Assembly (NCBI RefSeq): GCF_001598215.1
Contig: NZ_BCXJ01000002.1
Coordinates: 248,001-312,000 of the forward strand
Source: Shouchella clausii
Lineage (GTDB): Bacteria > Bacillota > Bacilli > Bacillales > Bacillaceae_D
Length of the DNA: 64,000 nucleotides
Direction: 5' to 3'
Shown here: positions 43,602 through 52,266 of the stretch, piece after piece
How positions within the stretch are numbered: position 1 is the stretch's first letter
How the letters are laid out: every line of letters begins with the position of its first letter
The notes under the pieces: generated by a model
Databases searched by the model: none
Told to the model about the DNA's origin: nothing
Seen by the model: the letters and a program-made list of their open reading frames with translations, nothing else
Position numbers and translations under genes: made by a program

Positions 43602-44174
43602 TTAAACAGGCCACATTTCCCGAGGGTTCAGCTCATACTTCCCGTTTTCACGGAACATAAAATGGCACATGACCCATTCGCGGCGGACGGTGGCATAATC
43701 ATCATAAAACTGTTGAATATGACTGTTAATGTCCTCTTCTGTATAAATTTTTCCAGTTTGCAGTCCCTTTGTCATGTATTCAAGCATAATCAGTTTCTTT
43801 TTCCGCTGTGCAGGCAGCGTTTTCAGCCTGCCATTTGCCTGCAAAAAATTTCCGATGACTTTTTGTTTGACTTCCTCATCTACTTCGATTGCTCCAAACA
43901 TTTCTTCGCTACCAAGCAACACAATCGCTTGCGCCATTTGCATTAATTTCTTTTCATGCAAATAAAAATAGATCGTGTTTTTATCACGCCTTTGGTAAAT
44001 TAAATCAATTTCACGCAGCTTGGCAATGTGATGAGAAATGGTCGGCGGTTTCAAGCCAAGTTTTTCTGCAATCGCCTGCCCGTGAAGAGGGCCATCTTTT
44101 AACAAAGCAATGATGCGCAAGCGAGTTTTGTCTCCTAGCGTTTTGTGAAAATTGACAAGCCGGTTTAATTGCAT
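43602..44174 (-). CDS. ArsR-family regulator with DUF2087 domain
   Basis: The 190-residue protein has a winged-helix N-terminal domain (FHKTLGDKTRLRIIALLKDG, then GQAIAEKLGLKPPTISHHIA and the wing KNTIYFYLHEKK). The C-terminal region (LPAQRKKKLIMLEYMTKGLQ, then YTEEDINSHIQQFYDDYATV and WVMCHFMFRENGKYELN) is the DUF2087 domain. No CxC metal site of the ArsR/SmtB type is visible, so a metal sensor is unlikely. It is a DNA-binding regulator of unknown target. Confidence 0.88.
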   Translation of the reverse strand: MQLNRLVNFHKTLGDKTRLRIIALLKDGPLHGQAIAEKLGLKPPTISHHIAKLREIDLIYQRRDKNTIYFYLHEKKLMQMAQAIVLLGSEEMFGAIEVDEEVKQKVIGNFLQANGRLKTLPAQRKKKLIMLEYMTKGLQTGKIYTEEDINSHIQQFYDDYATVRREWVMCHFMFRENGKYELNPREMWPV

Positions 44175-44198
44175 CGCGCAAACCCCTTCATTGCTGTT

Positions 44199-44786
44199 TT
44201 ACAAGTCAGCGTTCAACTTTTCAAAGAACAAATCCGTTTCATCCTGTTCTTCTTCATTTAAATCAAGCTCTTTTAAATCGGGCAAGTCAGCTAACGACTC
44301 TAAGCCAAAATGGTCTAAAAAATATGGTGTCGTGCCATAGAGGATCGCCCGGCCTGTACCCGACGCCCGACCGCACTCTTCAATTAACAGTTTTGATACA
44401 AGCGATTGCAGCGCTTTCTCCGATTTGACTCCCCGTACTTCGTCAATTTCAGCCCGTGTAATGGGTTGTTTGTAAGCAACAATCGCCAGCGTTTCAAGGG
44501 CCGCACGAGAAAGACCGCCGTGGATCGGCGATGAAGCCAGCTTTTTATACATATCGGCATGTTCTACTTTTGTTGTCAGCCGATACCGGTTGGCAAGACG
44601 TGCTAACCGGATGCCGCGCTCCTCTTTAGCCATTTGTTCCGAAAGCACTTCTAACAATTGAATCACTTCGTCTTCACTAATTCCAACCAGTTCGGCCATT
44701 TCTGTTGGCGAAATGCCATCATCACCTGTGACAAACAGCAAACCTTCAATCTTTGCGAGCTTACTTGCTTGCATGCTCATCCCCAT
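44199..44786 (-). CDS. scpB: Segregation and condensation protein B
   Basis: ScpB is the winged-helix kleisin-interacting subunit of the SMC-ScpAB condensin, which organises and segregates the chromosome. The 195-residue protein has LAKIEGLLFVTGDDGISPTE, the stretch GLSRAALETLAIVAYKQPIT and RAEIDEVRGVKSEKALQSLV, all typical. It overlaps scpA by 26 bp. The start may be one of three in-frame ATGs (44786, 44780, 44774); the last has the best spacing from GGGG. Confidence 0.95.
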   Translation of the reverse strand: MGMSMQASKLAKIEGLLFVTGDDGISPTEMAELVGISEDEVIQLLEVLSEQMAKEERGIRLARLANRYRLTTKVEHADMYKKLASSPIHGGLSRAALETLAIVAYKQPITRAEIDEVRGVKSEKALQSLVSKLLIEECGRASGTGRAILYGTTPYFLDHFGLESLADLPDLKELDLNEEEQDETDLFFEKLNADL

Positions 44787-45531
44787 CCCATAAGTAAATC
44801 ATAATTTCAGCAAAGCTCTCCTCTTGCACACAATGGATCGCCCGTGTTTTAATAAGCTCAAGCATGGCCAAAAACGTGACGATCAGCTGCGATACATTGC
44901 CAATCTCGTACAGCGTATGGAACGGTGCCTTGCCTGAATGAGCCGATAGCTCGTCCAACAGTTCGTTCATACGAAGTTCAATCGACTGTTCTTCACTCTG
45001 GACCGTTTTCGTTTTTGGTGCATTCCATGCATTGCGCTGGAGAAGCTTTTGAAACGCGCCAAGCATGTCGGCAAGTGTGACGCCTTCGATTTGGAGCTTG
45101 CGTTCTTCTTCTTCGCTTAAAAAAGCGTCCAAATCGTTTGGAGGTCTCGTATGGACTAAGCTGCGCTGTGCTTCTTTTTCTTTTAATTGTTCGGCCGCTT
45201 CTTTAAAAGCTCGATATTCCAAAAGCTGCTCAACGAGTTCATCCCGAGGGTCTTCTGCTTCCATCCCCTCGTCTTCGTCAAACAATTCCTCGGGCTTTGG
45301 CAAAAGCATTTGACTTTTAATTTGCAAAAGCGTGGCCGCCATGACTAAGTATTCGCTCGCTAAGTCAAGCTCAAGTTCTTGCATTGTATGGATATAGTGT
45401 AAATATTGGTCTGTAATTTTTGCTACAGGAATATCATAAATGTCCACTTCCGCCTGCGCGATCAAATGGAGCAACAAATCGAGGGGCCCTTCAAAAGAAT
45501 CTGTTTTTACGTTATAAGTTGTTGTGTTCAC
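44761..45531 (-). CDS. scpA: Segregation and condensation protein A (kleisin)
   Basis: ScpA links SMC heads and binds ScpB in the condensin complex. The 256-residue protein has the characteristic N-terminal FEGPLDLLLHLIAQAEVDIY, then DIPVAKITDQYLHYI and LASEYLVMAATLLQIKSQML, an acidic linker (EELFDEDEGMEAEDPRDE), and the C-terminal winged helix (VTFLAMLELIKTRAIHCVQ). The start is a GTG at 45531 with a weak site. scpA-scpB overlap, as in most Bacillales. Confidence 0.95.
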   Translation of the reverse strand: MNTTTYNVKTDSFEGPLDLLLHLIAQAEVDIYDIPVAKITDQYLHYIHTMQELELDLASEYLVMAATLLQIKSQMLLPKPEELFDEDEGMEAEDPRDELVEQLLEYRAFKEAAEQLKEKEAQRSLVHTRPPNDLDAFLSEEEERKLQIEGVTLADMLGAFQKLLQRNAWNAPKTKTVQSEEQSIELRMNELLDELSAHSGKAPFHTLYEIGNVSQLIVTFLAMLELIKTRAIHCVQEESFAEIMIYLWDGDEHASK

Positions 45532-45677
45532 TCAATCACCACATTAGATTTGGACATCTTAAACGAAAGCAACGGTCCTCTGCTTTCGTGGCCAATTCGT
45601 TTCTAGCCACAAAAAGTCGACTCACGCTAGAAGTATACCATAAACCACTTTTTTGCAACAGCAAAGGGGAACGAACG

Positions 45678-46142
45678 ATGTACAAACAGCGCTATCTTGA
45701 TTTCCTCTATTATTTTCATGCGGAACGGGATTACTTTGAATGCCACGAAGTGTTAGAGGCAGAATGGAAATCCGTTCCGAAAGACAAGCGCGCTTCTTGT
45801 TGGGTCACGCTCATCCAACTAGCGGTCGCCCTTTATCATGAGCGAAGAGGCAACATAAAAGGAGCAGCGATTTTGTATCGCCGCTTGCTCAAACGCGTTC
45901 CTGTAGAGGCAAACGACCTTTACGAACTAGGCCTAAATGCAAGGACGCTAAAACAAGATATGAAAACACGGCTCGCCCATTTAGGCTCTAACTGTTTTGA
46001 GGACTACAACCTTCCGATATGGGACACAGCCTTGCTTGCAGCATGTCAACGCCACGCTGGAAAATCGTGGTGTGCTCCAAGCAATCTCGCAGATCCCCAG
46101 CTCATTGATAAGCACCTTCTGCGCAATCGAAATGACCAATAA
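45678..46142 (+). CDS. ypuF: DUF309 protein YpuF
   Basis: The start is the ATG at 45678 behind AAAGGGGA. The 154-residue product begins MYKQRYLDFLYYFHAERDYF, with ECHEVLEAEWK and IQLAVALYHERRGN, the DUF309 signature (His-Glu pairs that suggest a metal site). B. subtilis YpuF lies next to scpA in the same divergent arrangement, which supports the symbol. The function is unknown. Confidence 0.85.
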   Translation: MYKQRYLDFLYYFHAERDYFECHEVLEAEWKSVPKDKRASCWVTLIQLAVALYHERRGNIKGAAILYRRLLKRVPVEANDLYELGLNARTLKQDMKTRLAHLGSNCFEDYNLPIWDTALLAACQRHAGKSWCAPSNLADPQLIDKHLLRNRNDQ

Positions 46143-46159
46143 GAGGATTGAACAGCCCC

Positions 46160-46187
46160 AAAAAAAAAACGGCCCTAAAAGGGGCCG
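46160..46187 (-). terminator. Terminator of the riboflavin operon
   Basis: On the minus strand CGGCCC and GGGCCG pair around a 6-nt loop and a run of ten T follows (complement of 46160-46169). It lies downstream of ribH, beyond the 30-bp tandem repeat. Confidence 0.85.
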
Positions 46188-46196
46188 CTTGAGGTT

Positions 46197-46273
46197 GTCG
46201 ACAAAGTCGATAACCGCACTCAGACTGTAGACAAAGTCGATAACCGCACTCAGACTGATAGAAAACGCTTGCC
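46197..46273. repeat. Two 30-bp tandem units plus intergenic repeat end, copy D
   Basis: Units 46197-46226 and 46227-46256 differ at one base; each contains ACAAAGTCGATAACCGCACT and ends in CAGACT. The block 46247-46270 is identical over 24 bp to 50601-50624, and 46251-46273 is identical over 23 bp to 12435-12457. It lies between the ribH stop and its terminator. Confidence 0.85.
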
Positions 46274-46277
46274 GTTA

Positions 46278-46748
46278 TTACGCCTCGAACTGCTTCGCTA
46301 GATTCGCCATTTCAATCGCTGCGCTTGCTGCTTCCCACCCTTTGTTTCCTGCTTTTGTGCCTGCTCGTTCCACTGCTTGTTCGATTGTATCCGTTGTTAA
46401 GACACCAAAAATGACGGGAATCCCAGTGGTCAATGCCAACGAAGAGACCCCTTTCGCCACTTCATTACAAACGTAGTCAAAATGAGGCGTCGAACCCCGT
46501 ATAACGGTCCCTAAAGTGATCACCGCGTCATATCGGCCGCTTTCAGCCATTTTTTTTGCTGCAAACGGGATTTCGAACGCTCCTGGGACCCAAGCAACAT
46601 CGATATCGCCTTCATCTGCTCCATGGCGGATTAACCCATCTTGCGCGCCGCCGAGAAGTTTACTTGTAATAAATTCGTTAAAACGACCAACAACCATTCC
46701 GATCTTCAATCCGGATGCCACCAAATGGCCTTCATAATTTTTCCCCAT
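46278..46748 (-). CDS. ribH: 6,7-dimethyl-8-ribityllumazine synthase
   Basis: The 156-residue enzyme condenses the pyrimidinedione intermediate with 3,4-dihydroxy-2-butanone 4-phosphate. The motifs are present in order: [60 protein letters not shown] and [20 protein letters not shown], with the catalytic His in the third. It is the last gene of the rib operon, 11 nt after ribBA. The icosahedral shell subunit is of the normal length. Confidence 0.96.
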   Translation of the reverse strand: MGKNYEGHLVASGLKIGMVVGRFNEFITSKLLGGAQDGLIRHGADEGDIDVAWVPGAFEIPFAAKKMAESGRYDAVITLGTVIRGSTPHFDYVCNEVAKGVSSLALTTGIPVIFGVLTTDTIEQAVERAGTKAGNKGWEAASAAIEMANLAKQFEA

Positions 46749-46759
46749 TTGAATTCCTC

Positions 46760-47953
46760 CTATAAATTGAGCATATGCCCAAGCTTTTCTCTTTTCGTAT
46801 GCAAGTAATGTTCATTTTCGGCTACTGCTTCCATTTGCAAGGGCACACGCTCAACAATGTTTAAGTCATAGCCTTCTAGCCCTGCGATTTTTCGAGGGTT
46901 ATTCGTCAAAAGCCGCATGTCACGGATGCCTAAATCGCGAAGGATTTGCGCCCCAATCCCGTATTCGCGCAAATCCGCTGGAAATCCAAGGCGCTCATTC
47001 GCTTCCACCGTATCGTAGCCTTCCTCTTGCAACTTATAAGCGCGAAATTTATTGATTAGCCCAATCCCGCGGCCTTCCTGTTTCATATAGAGCAACACGC
47101 CTCGTCCTTCTGCTTCAATTTGCTTTAGCGCCGCGTGCAACTGCGGACCACAATCGCATCGTTTTGAGCCAAACACATCGCCAGTCAAACATTCGGAGTG
47201 AACACGAACTAGAACAGGTTCACCGTTTCCGACGTCCCCTTTAACAAGGGCGACACTTTCTTTGCCGTCTATGGAATTTGTATAGCCAACCGCTTTAAAA
47301 TCGCCATACTCAGTCGGCAACGAAATAGCCACTTCTCTTGTGACAACTTTCTCCGTCTTACGGCGGTAAGCGATCAAGTCTTTAATCGTCACCATCGGCA
47401 AGTTGTGCTGATCGGCAATGATACGCAACTCAGGCACTCTAGCCATCGAACCGTCTTCGTTCATCACTTCGCAAATAACGCCTGCCGGTTTCGCTCCACA
47501 AAGTTTCGCAAAGTCAACAGCGGCTTCCGTATGACCAGCCCGGCGTAGCACACCGCCGTTTTTGGCAACAAGCGGGAAAACATGCCCTGGCCGTTTAAAA
47601 TCGCTTGGCTGCGCATTGCCATCTGCTAAAGCGCGGACCGTTTCTGCCCGCTCAAAAGCGGAGATGCCAGTTGTCGTACTTGAATGGTCGACGCTCACAG
47701 TAAATGCCGTTCCATGTGGATCTGTGCTGTGAGACACCATCTGCCCAAGCTGCAGGCGTTCAGCCTGCTCTTCTGTCAAAGGGACACAAATAAGACCGCG
47801 TCCGTGTGTTGCCATAAAATTGATTGTTTCAGGGGACGCCGTTTCAGCAAGAGCCAAAAAATCCCCTTCATTCTCCCGGTCTTCATCATCTACAACGAGG
47901 ATTATTCCCCCTGCTTTTAATTGTGCGATCGCTTCATCAATCGATTCAAACAC
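46760..47953 (-). CDS. ribBA: Bifunctional DHBP synthase / GTP cyclohydrolase II
   Basis: The start is the GTG at 47953 (GGGGAG upstream), giving 397 residues, which is the usual length; the frame reaches 48088, overlapping ribE. The N-terminal half ([20 protein letters not shown], then [11 protein letters not shown] and [16 protein letters not shown]) makes 3,4-dihydroxy-2-butanone 4-phosphate from ribulose 5-phosphate. The C-terminal half ([20 protein letters not shown], then [20 protein letters not shown]) is GTP cyclohydrolase II, with the three zinc cysteines. It supplies both precursors of riboflavin. Confidence 0.96.
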   Translation of the reverse strand: MFESIDEAIAQLKAGGIILVVDDEDRENEGDFLALAETASPETINFMATHGRGLICVPLTEEQAERLQLGQMVSHSTDPHGTAFTVSVDHSSTTTGISAFERAETVRALADGNAQPSDFKRPGHVFPLVAKNGGVLRRAGHTEAAVDFAKLCGAKPAGVICEVMNEDGSMARVPELRIIADQHNLPMVTIKDLIAYRRKTEKVVTREVAISLPTEYGDFKAVGYTNSIDGKESVALVKGDVGNGEPVLVRVHSECLTGDVFGSKRCDCGPQLHAALKQIEAEGRGVLLYMKQEGRGIGLINKFRAYKLQEEGYDTVEANERLGFPADLREYGIGAQILRDLGIRDMRLLTNNPRKIAGLEGYDLNIVERVPLQMEAVAENEHYLHTKREKLGHMLNL

Positions 47954-47966
47954 GTTGTTCTCCCCT

Positions 47967-48611
47967 TTACATATAGCTATTTTCTTTAAGAAGCTGCGAC
48001 AAAGGCGTACGAACGGCACTTTCTTTCGGGGCAAGCAGTTTCTCAACGTATTTGCCGATAATGTCGCATTCCAAATTGACATGGTCACCAGGTTTCTTTG
48101 TGCCCATAATGGTCATTTCAAGTGTGTGCGGAATAATCGAAATCGTAAAGCTTGTATCAGTGACGGCAAACACAGTCAAACTCGTTCCATCAACAGCGAT
48201 CGACCCTTTTTGAACAATATAGCGAACAAGTTCTCGGTCTGCTTCCACTTCGAATAGCACAGCATTCTCAACTGGTTGTCTTTTTTGAATGATGCCGATG
48301 CCATCTACATGGCCGGAAATGATATGCCCGCCAAAGCGGCTGCCGACAGCCATCGCCCGTTCCAAATTAACAAACTGGCCAGGAACAAGCTGTTTGATCG
48401 TTGTCGCTTCGTATGTCTCTGGCATGACGTCTGCTTGAAATTGGCTTTCAGATATCGCCGTAACCGTTAAACAAACGCCGTTCACAGCGATGCTATCGCC
48501 AATTGCCGCATCTGCCAAAACGGTTTTGCAGTTAACGGCCAACGTCATGGCTTTGCCTTTTTTTGAGACAAAAGCAATTTTGCCCATTTCCTCAATGATA
48601 CCTGTAAACAT
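47967..48611 (-). CDS. ribE: Riboflavin synthase, alpha subunit
   Basis: The enzyme dismutates two lumazine molecules to riboflavin. I use the ATG at 48611, 7 nt after AGGGGG, giving [16 protein letters not shown] and 214 residues; the ATG at 48617 lies on the site. The two lumazine-binding repeats show [16 protein letters not shown] and [16 protein letters not shown], and [16 protein letters not shown] lies between them. It is the first gene after the FMN riboswitch. In B. subtilis ribD precedes it, but here ribD is missing. Confidence 0.95.
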   Translation of the reverse strand: MFTGIIEEMGKIAFVSKKGKAMTLAVNCKTVLADAAIGDSIAVNGVCLTVTAISESQFQADVMPETYEATTIKQLVPGQFVNLERAMAVGSRFGGHIISGHVDGIGIIQKRQPVENAVLFEVEADRELVRYIVQKGSIAVDGTSLTVFAVTDTSFTISIIPHTLEMTIMGTKKPGDHVNLECDIIGKYVEKLLAPKESAVRTPLSQLLKENSYM

Positions 48612-48630
48612 AGTCATGCCCCCTTTTAAA

Positions 48631-48665
48631 TAGAAAAAACCCTGAAGAACATGTCTTCAGGGTAC
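48631..48665 (-). terminator. FMN riboswitch terminator before ribE
   Basis: On the minus strand ACCCTGAAGA pairs with TCTTCAGGGT across CATGT, followed by TTTTTTC. It lies between the aptamer and the ribE ribosome site and is the expected ligand-controlled terminator. Another hairpin (AAACGTATG/CATACGTTT, 48673-48694) lies just upstream and may take part in the switch. Confidence 0.9.
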
Positions 48666-48747
48666 AGGAAATAAACGTATGGCTTCATACGTTTTTGCGC
48701 ACAACAAATAAAGCAAACATAACCGTTTTTTAAAAGTTTGCGCTCGA

Positions 48748-48892
48748 ACTTCTCCCATCCAGACTATTACTGTCGGCTCTGGATTTGCACCAGATCCACC
48801 GCACACGCAAGTGATGCTTATGCGGGTCACGGACTAAAAGGCAATTGCCTTATCACCGCCGGTCGGGATTTGCACCCTGCCCCGAAGTTGAG
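48748..48892 (-). promoter_or_regulatory. FMN riboswitch (RFN element)
   Basis: The minus strand shows the conserved RFN blocks in order: TTCGGGGCAGGGTGCAAATC, CCGACCGGCGGTGA, AGTCCGTGACCCGC, GTGGATCTGGTGCAAATCC, GAGCCGACAGT, and TCTGGATGGGAGAAG. Binding of FMN favours the downstream terminator and shuts off ribE-ribBA-ribH. The promoter should lie at about 48900-48950. Confidence 0.96.
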
Positions 48893-49100
48893 TATTATTC
48901 ACTTGTGATTGGTTCACTAAGTAAACCAAGATTATCATTGTAAAATAAAAAAAGCAAGGACTTTGCTCCCTAGCTTAAGGACACGGTTTTATAACGTCCA
49001 TTCTATTCCCTTTTAGCGCCGGAAATAACGAACAAGCTGCTGATCAATTTATCCTATCTTCATTCATTGGAGCTCCTATTGAATAAAAATATAAAAACGC

Positions 49101-49146
49101 AAAAAAGCAAAGCACTTGGTCATCATCGCCATTCTACGTGCTTTGC
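49101..49146 (-). terminator. Terminator of an orphan minus-strand transcription unit
   Basis: On the minus strand GCAAAGCAC and GTGCTTTGC (9 bp) enclose a 22-nt loop and are followed by TTTTTT. It is 30-60 nt past a good promoter-driven segment that encodes only a 75-residue ORF. Confidence 0.7.
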
Positions 49147-49361
49147 CTGCTTATAAGCTTCTCTATTCTATCTTCTTGTTCCGTTAGAAGAGACAAAAAG
49201 CTAGACTCTATGGAATTTTTTGCTAACAAGACAACGAAAGCCCTTCCTCTCGATCGTCCTTGCGGCTCCGAGGCCGCGCCAGTTTGAATTGCATGTACAA
49301 AAAGTCTTTTCCCTGCGCCTGAAAGGAGGCGGTGTAAGTGATAATAGACGGGAGGCATCAA
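49134..49361 (-). CDS. Hypothetical 75-residue protein or non-coding transcript
   Basis: The ORF reads MMPPVYYHLHRLLSGAGKRL and ends ESSFLSLLTEQEDRIEKLIS plus RQST. The C-terminal part looks like coding sequence; the N-terminal part is less convincing. GGGAG lies a few bases before the ATG and can pair with CTCCC just inside the gene. The stop codon lies within the terminator stem, which is unusual. A different frame (49201-49434) is also open. The transcript may act as RNA, since its 5' part holds ACACCGCCTCCTTTC, which is close to the anti-Shine-Dalgarno sequence. No family recognised. Confidence 0.35.
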   Translation of the reverse strand: MMPPVYYHLHRLLSGAGKRLFVHAIQTGAASEPQGRSRGRAFVVLLAKNSIESSFLSLLTEQEDRIEKLISRQST

Positions 49362-49405
49362 CTCCCGCAGGCAGAAAAAAGTAGCCTAGCCTTATATAAA
49401 TAATC

Positions 49406-49434
49406 ATTATAACGAAAAAGATGGCGCAATGCAA
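49406..49434 (-). promoter_or_regulatory. Promoter of the orphan transcription unit
   Basis: On the minus strand TTGCAT and a perfect TATAAT are spaced by exactly 17 nt. Transcription would start near 49399 and end at the terminator at 49101, giving an RNA of about 300 nt. Confidence 0.7.
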
Positions 49435-49514
49435 GTTGAAATGTTTTGCATTTCCGCTAAAAATGCGTCAAAATAGAAAAAGAAGCGATTACTTTTTAAT
49501 GATGGGGTGAAGCA

Positions 49515-50567
49515 ATGTCGACCAATATGCGATTTGAAAAATTAGATACTGGGGTAGGAGTCATCACACTTGCCCGTGAAAAAGCGTTGAATTCGCTGTC
49601 TTATGACATGGTGAGTGGCATGTTGGCACAATTGCAACAGTGGAAACAGGATGATGAGGTTGCACTCGTTCTTCTTGAAGGAGCCGGGAGCAAAGCTTTT
49701 TGTGCTGGCGGAGACATTAAAGCGCTTTATAACGCCCGGGACAGCAAAAATGGAATCGAGGAAGCAAAACATTTTTTTGCCCATGAATACGAACTTGACC
49801 TGCTCGTTGCCACCTACCCCAAACCGATCGTCGCCCTTCTTGACGGCATTGTGATGGGAGGAGGCGTTGGCCTTAGTTACGGCGCGAGTCACCGCATTGT
49901 CACCGAGACAACTAAGTGGTCTATGCCTGAAATGAACATTAGCTTCTTTCCCGATGTAGGGGCCTGTTATTTTCTGAGCCTTGCTCCTGGGTATACAGGG
50001 AGGTATGCAGCACTGACTGCTGCAATGCTAACTGGAGAAGATGCGATTTTTCTAGGGTGCGCCGACTATTATACGAAAAGAGAAACGATTGAACCTCTTC
50101 GCAGTCAATTGCTTAGCACCGACTGGACAAATAGCGAACAAGATCTGGGTCAAGCACTGCACCTTTTTTTGCAGTCATTCATTGCAGAACCGCCAAAAAG
50201 CGAATTGGCTATGCTGCAAGCGAAAATCGATCAACATTTTTCCCACAAAACGGTCGAAGCCATTATCGCTTCACTTGAAGAAGCGAAAGCGGATGAATTT
50301 GCCCAAGATTGCGCCAACATATTGCGCAGCAAATCGCCTTTATCACTAAAGGTGACACTCGCCCATTTAAAACAATCGAAGACATCTACGCTTGAAGAAA
50401 CGTATGAAACCGATAAGCGCCTCGCTTTGCGCTTTTTACGTTGCGATGATTTTTATGAAGGCGTACGGTCTGTATTAATCGATAAAACGCGTATGCCCAA
50501 TTATCAGTATAAAACAATCGAAGAGGTACCTGACGAATTAGCGCTTTCCTTTTTCCGTGAACTGTGA
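49515..50567 (+). CDS. 3-hydroxyisobutyryl-CoA hydrolase
   Basis: The 350-residue protein belongs to the crotonase superfamily. The oxyanion-hole motifs are KAFCAGGDIKALYNARDSK and VMGGGVGLSYGASHRIVTE, and the following WSMPEMNISFFPDVGACYFL has the acidic pair and the PDVG stretch found in hydrolases of 3-hydroxyisobutyryl-CoA, not in plain hydratases. It frees 3-hydroxyisobutyrate from CoA in valine degradation. The next genes encode the following enzymes of that pathway on the opposite strand, which supports the call. Hydratase activity on other acyl-CoAs cannot be excluded. Confidence 0.85.
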   Translation: MSTNMRFEKLDTGVGVITLAREKALNSLSYDMVSGMLAQLQQWKQDDEVALVLLEGAGSKAFCAGGDIKALYNARDSKNGIEEAKHFFAHEYELDLLVATYPKPIVALLDGIVMGGGVGLSYGASHRIVTETTKWSMPEMNISFFPDVGACYFLSLAPGYTGRYAALTAAMLTGEDAIFLGCADYYTKRETIEPLRSQLLSTDWTNSEQDLGQALHLFLQSFIAEPPKSELAMLQAKIDQHFSHKTVEAIIASLEEAKADEFAQDCANILRSKSPLSLKVTLAHLKQSKTSTLEETYETDKRLALRFLRCDDFYEGVRSVLIDKTRMPNYQYKTIEEVPDELALSFFREL

Positions 50568-50600
50568 GTTCGCTGCTTTTTTAGGTAAAGTCGCTCCCAT

Positions 50601-50742
50601 CACTCAGACTGATAGAAAACGCTTCTCAGATGAAAGTACAGATGAGCAAAGATGTTAGCTTTGCACTGACTGTTTCAATCCATTTGAGAAGCAAATGACG
50701 ATTTGCCTACAGTCTGAGCCACCTGCTATATGCGGGTGGCTC
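50601..50742. repeat. Intergenic repeat family, copy A (full length)
   Basis: It starts CACTCAGACTGATAGAAAAC and GCTTCTCAGATGAA at 50601-50633 and ends GAGAAGC...CAGTCTGAG at 50688-50718. These are imperfect terminal inverted repeats, sharing CTCAGACTG and GCTTCTC. A hairpin (GAGCCACC with GGTGGCTC, 50716-50742) adjoins the right end. It lies between convergent genes and is homologous to 53190-53353 and, in part, to 12435-12532, 43481-43570 and 46247-46273. Confidence 0.75.
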
Positions 50743-50805
50743 TAAAAGTAGTTATGCAAATTCCATTTCTAAATGCTTTTTTAAGCGATAACCAGGTTCC
50801 CTTAA

Positions 50806-52266
50806 CTAATTAAACCAGCGTTCAGTAACGACTTTTTTCCTTGTGTAAAATTGGATGCCGTCACGTCCATTTGTGCCAAGGTCGCCAAAAAACGATGCTT
50901 TATTGCCAGCAAATGAAAAGAACGCCATTGGAGCGGGCACATTCACATTGATGCCAACCATCCCGGCATCAATCGCATTTCGAAAGTGTTGCGCTGCCTT
51001 GCCGCTAGATGTGTAAATAACCGCCCCGTTAGCAAAGCGAGATCGGTTCGTTAAAGCAATTGCCTCTCCTAAATCTCGAACACGGACTATGCTGAGCACT
51101 GGTGCAAACAACTCTTCTTGCCAGATTGTCATATCGGGTGTCACGTGGTCGAATAAGGTTGCGCCAAGGTAATAGCCGGCTTCCTCGCTCGTTGCGTTGC
51201 GGCCATCAACCAACAGCTCTGCTCCTTGTTCTACTCCTTGTTCAATGTATTTAACAACTTTGTCTTTATGGCTTTGGCGAATGAGCGGGCCGACAAAATG
51301 TTCATCGTTTTTGCCGTTGCCGACTGTCAATTTCTTCGTCTCTGCCGTTAGTTTTTCGATAAACGCATCCGCTACTTCCTCAACGACGGCGACGACGGAA
51401 CAAGCCATGCACCGTTCGCCACTCGATGCAAACGCTGCACCAATGACCCCTTGGATCGTCTTATCCAGTTCACAATCGGCTAAAACAACAGCGTGGTTTT
51501 TTGCGCCTGCAAGGGCCTGAACTCGTTTGCCATTTGCTGTACCTGTTTCATATACATAGCGAGCCACTGGCTCAGAGCCGACAAACGAAATCGCTTCAAC
51601 GTCCGGGTGGTTTAACAAGCCATTAACCACTGCTTTGCCGCCATTCACTAAATTCAATACACCGCTTGGCAAACCGACTTCATGCATAAGTGTGACAAGT
51701 CGTTCAGCTAAAAGCGGCGTCCGTTCAGAGGTTTTAAGAACAAATGTATTCCCTGCTGCAATCGCAAGTGGAAACATCCATAACGGTACCATCATTGGAA
51801 AGTTAAACGGCGTAATGCCAGCAACAACACCTAAAGGATAGCGCCAAATCGAACCGTCAATCCCGCTAGCAATATCGGGAAGAGCGTCGCCCATCATCAT
51901 TGTCGGTGTCGACGTAGCCAGCTCGACACACTCAATGCCACGCTGGACTTCCCCTCTAGCATCTTTGATCGTCTTGCCGTTTTCAAGCGTTATCAACTGC
52001 GCCAATTGCTCCCTATTTTCCTTTAGCCGCTCCAAATACGCAAACATGTACCGAGTACGCTCGGGAACAGGAACCGTTTTCCATGTTTCATAGGCCCGTT
52101 TTGCGCTCGCCACCGCCTGCTCAACATCGCGTTCGCCTGAAAGGGGCACGTAAGCAATGGTTTCCCCTGTTGCTGGGTTTGGCACGACTTCCGTTTCAGC
52201 CGTAGTTGCTTCCACCCAAGCACCGTCAATCCAGTTTTTCACCGTTTTCACTTTCGTTGTGGTCAT
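50806..52266 (-). CDS. mmsA: Methylmalonate-semialdehyde dehydrogenase (acylating)
   Basis: The enzyme turns methylmalonate semialdehyde, NAD and CoA into propionyl-CoA and CO2. The 486-residue protein has the CoA-dependent ALDH features: catalytic Cys in [17 protein letters not shown], the NAD loop [16 protein letters not shown], and no conserved Glu general base at the usual LELGGK place ([13 protein letters not shown]). Its overlap (4 bp) with mmsB identifies it with valine catabolism; an iolA role in inositol degradation is less likely, because no iol genes are present. Confidence 0.92.
   Translation of the reverse strand: MTTTKVKTVKNWIDGAWVEATTAETEVVPNPATGETIAYVPLSGERDVEQAVASAKRAYETWKTVPVPERTRYMFAYLERLKENREQLAQLITLENGKTIKDARGEVQRGIECVELATSTPTMMMGDALPDIASGIDGSIWRYPLGVVAGITPFNFPMMVPLWMFPLAIAAGNTFVLKTSERTPLLAERLVTLMHEVGLPSGVLNLVNGGKAVVNGLLNHPDVEAISFVGSEPVARYVYETGTANGKRVQALAGAKNHAVVLADCELDKTIQGVIGAAFASSGERCMACSVVAVVEEVADAFIEKLTAETKKLTVGNGKNDEHFVGPLIRQSHKDKVVKYIEQGVEQGAELLVDGRNATSEEAGYYLGATLFDHVTPDMTIWQEELFAPVLSIVRVRDLGEAIALTNRSRFANGAVIYTSSGKAAQHFRNAIDAGMVGINVNVPAPMAFFSFAGNKASFFGDLGTNGRDGIQFYTRKKVVTERWFN

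Noticed and set aside
49320-49405. 21-codon plus-strand ORF behind AAAGGAGG
   Set aside because: A GTG follows the site at good spacing, but the peptide has no recognisable feature and the site may instead be the complement of an RNA motif.
49201-49434. 77-codon minus-strand frame over the orphan unit promoter
   Set aside because: Its start lies upstream of the predicted transcript start and it has no ribosome site, so it is less likely than the 75-codon frame, itself doubtful.
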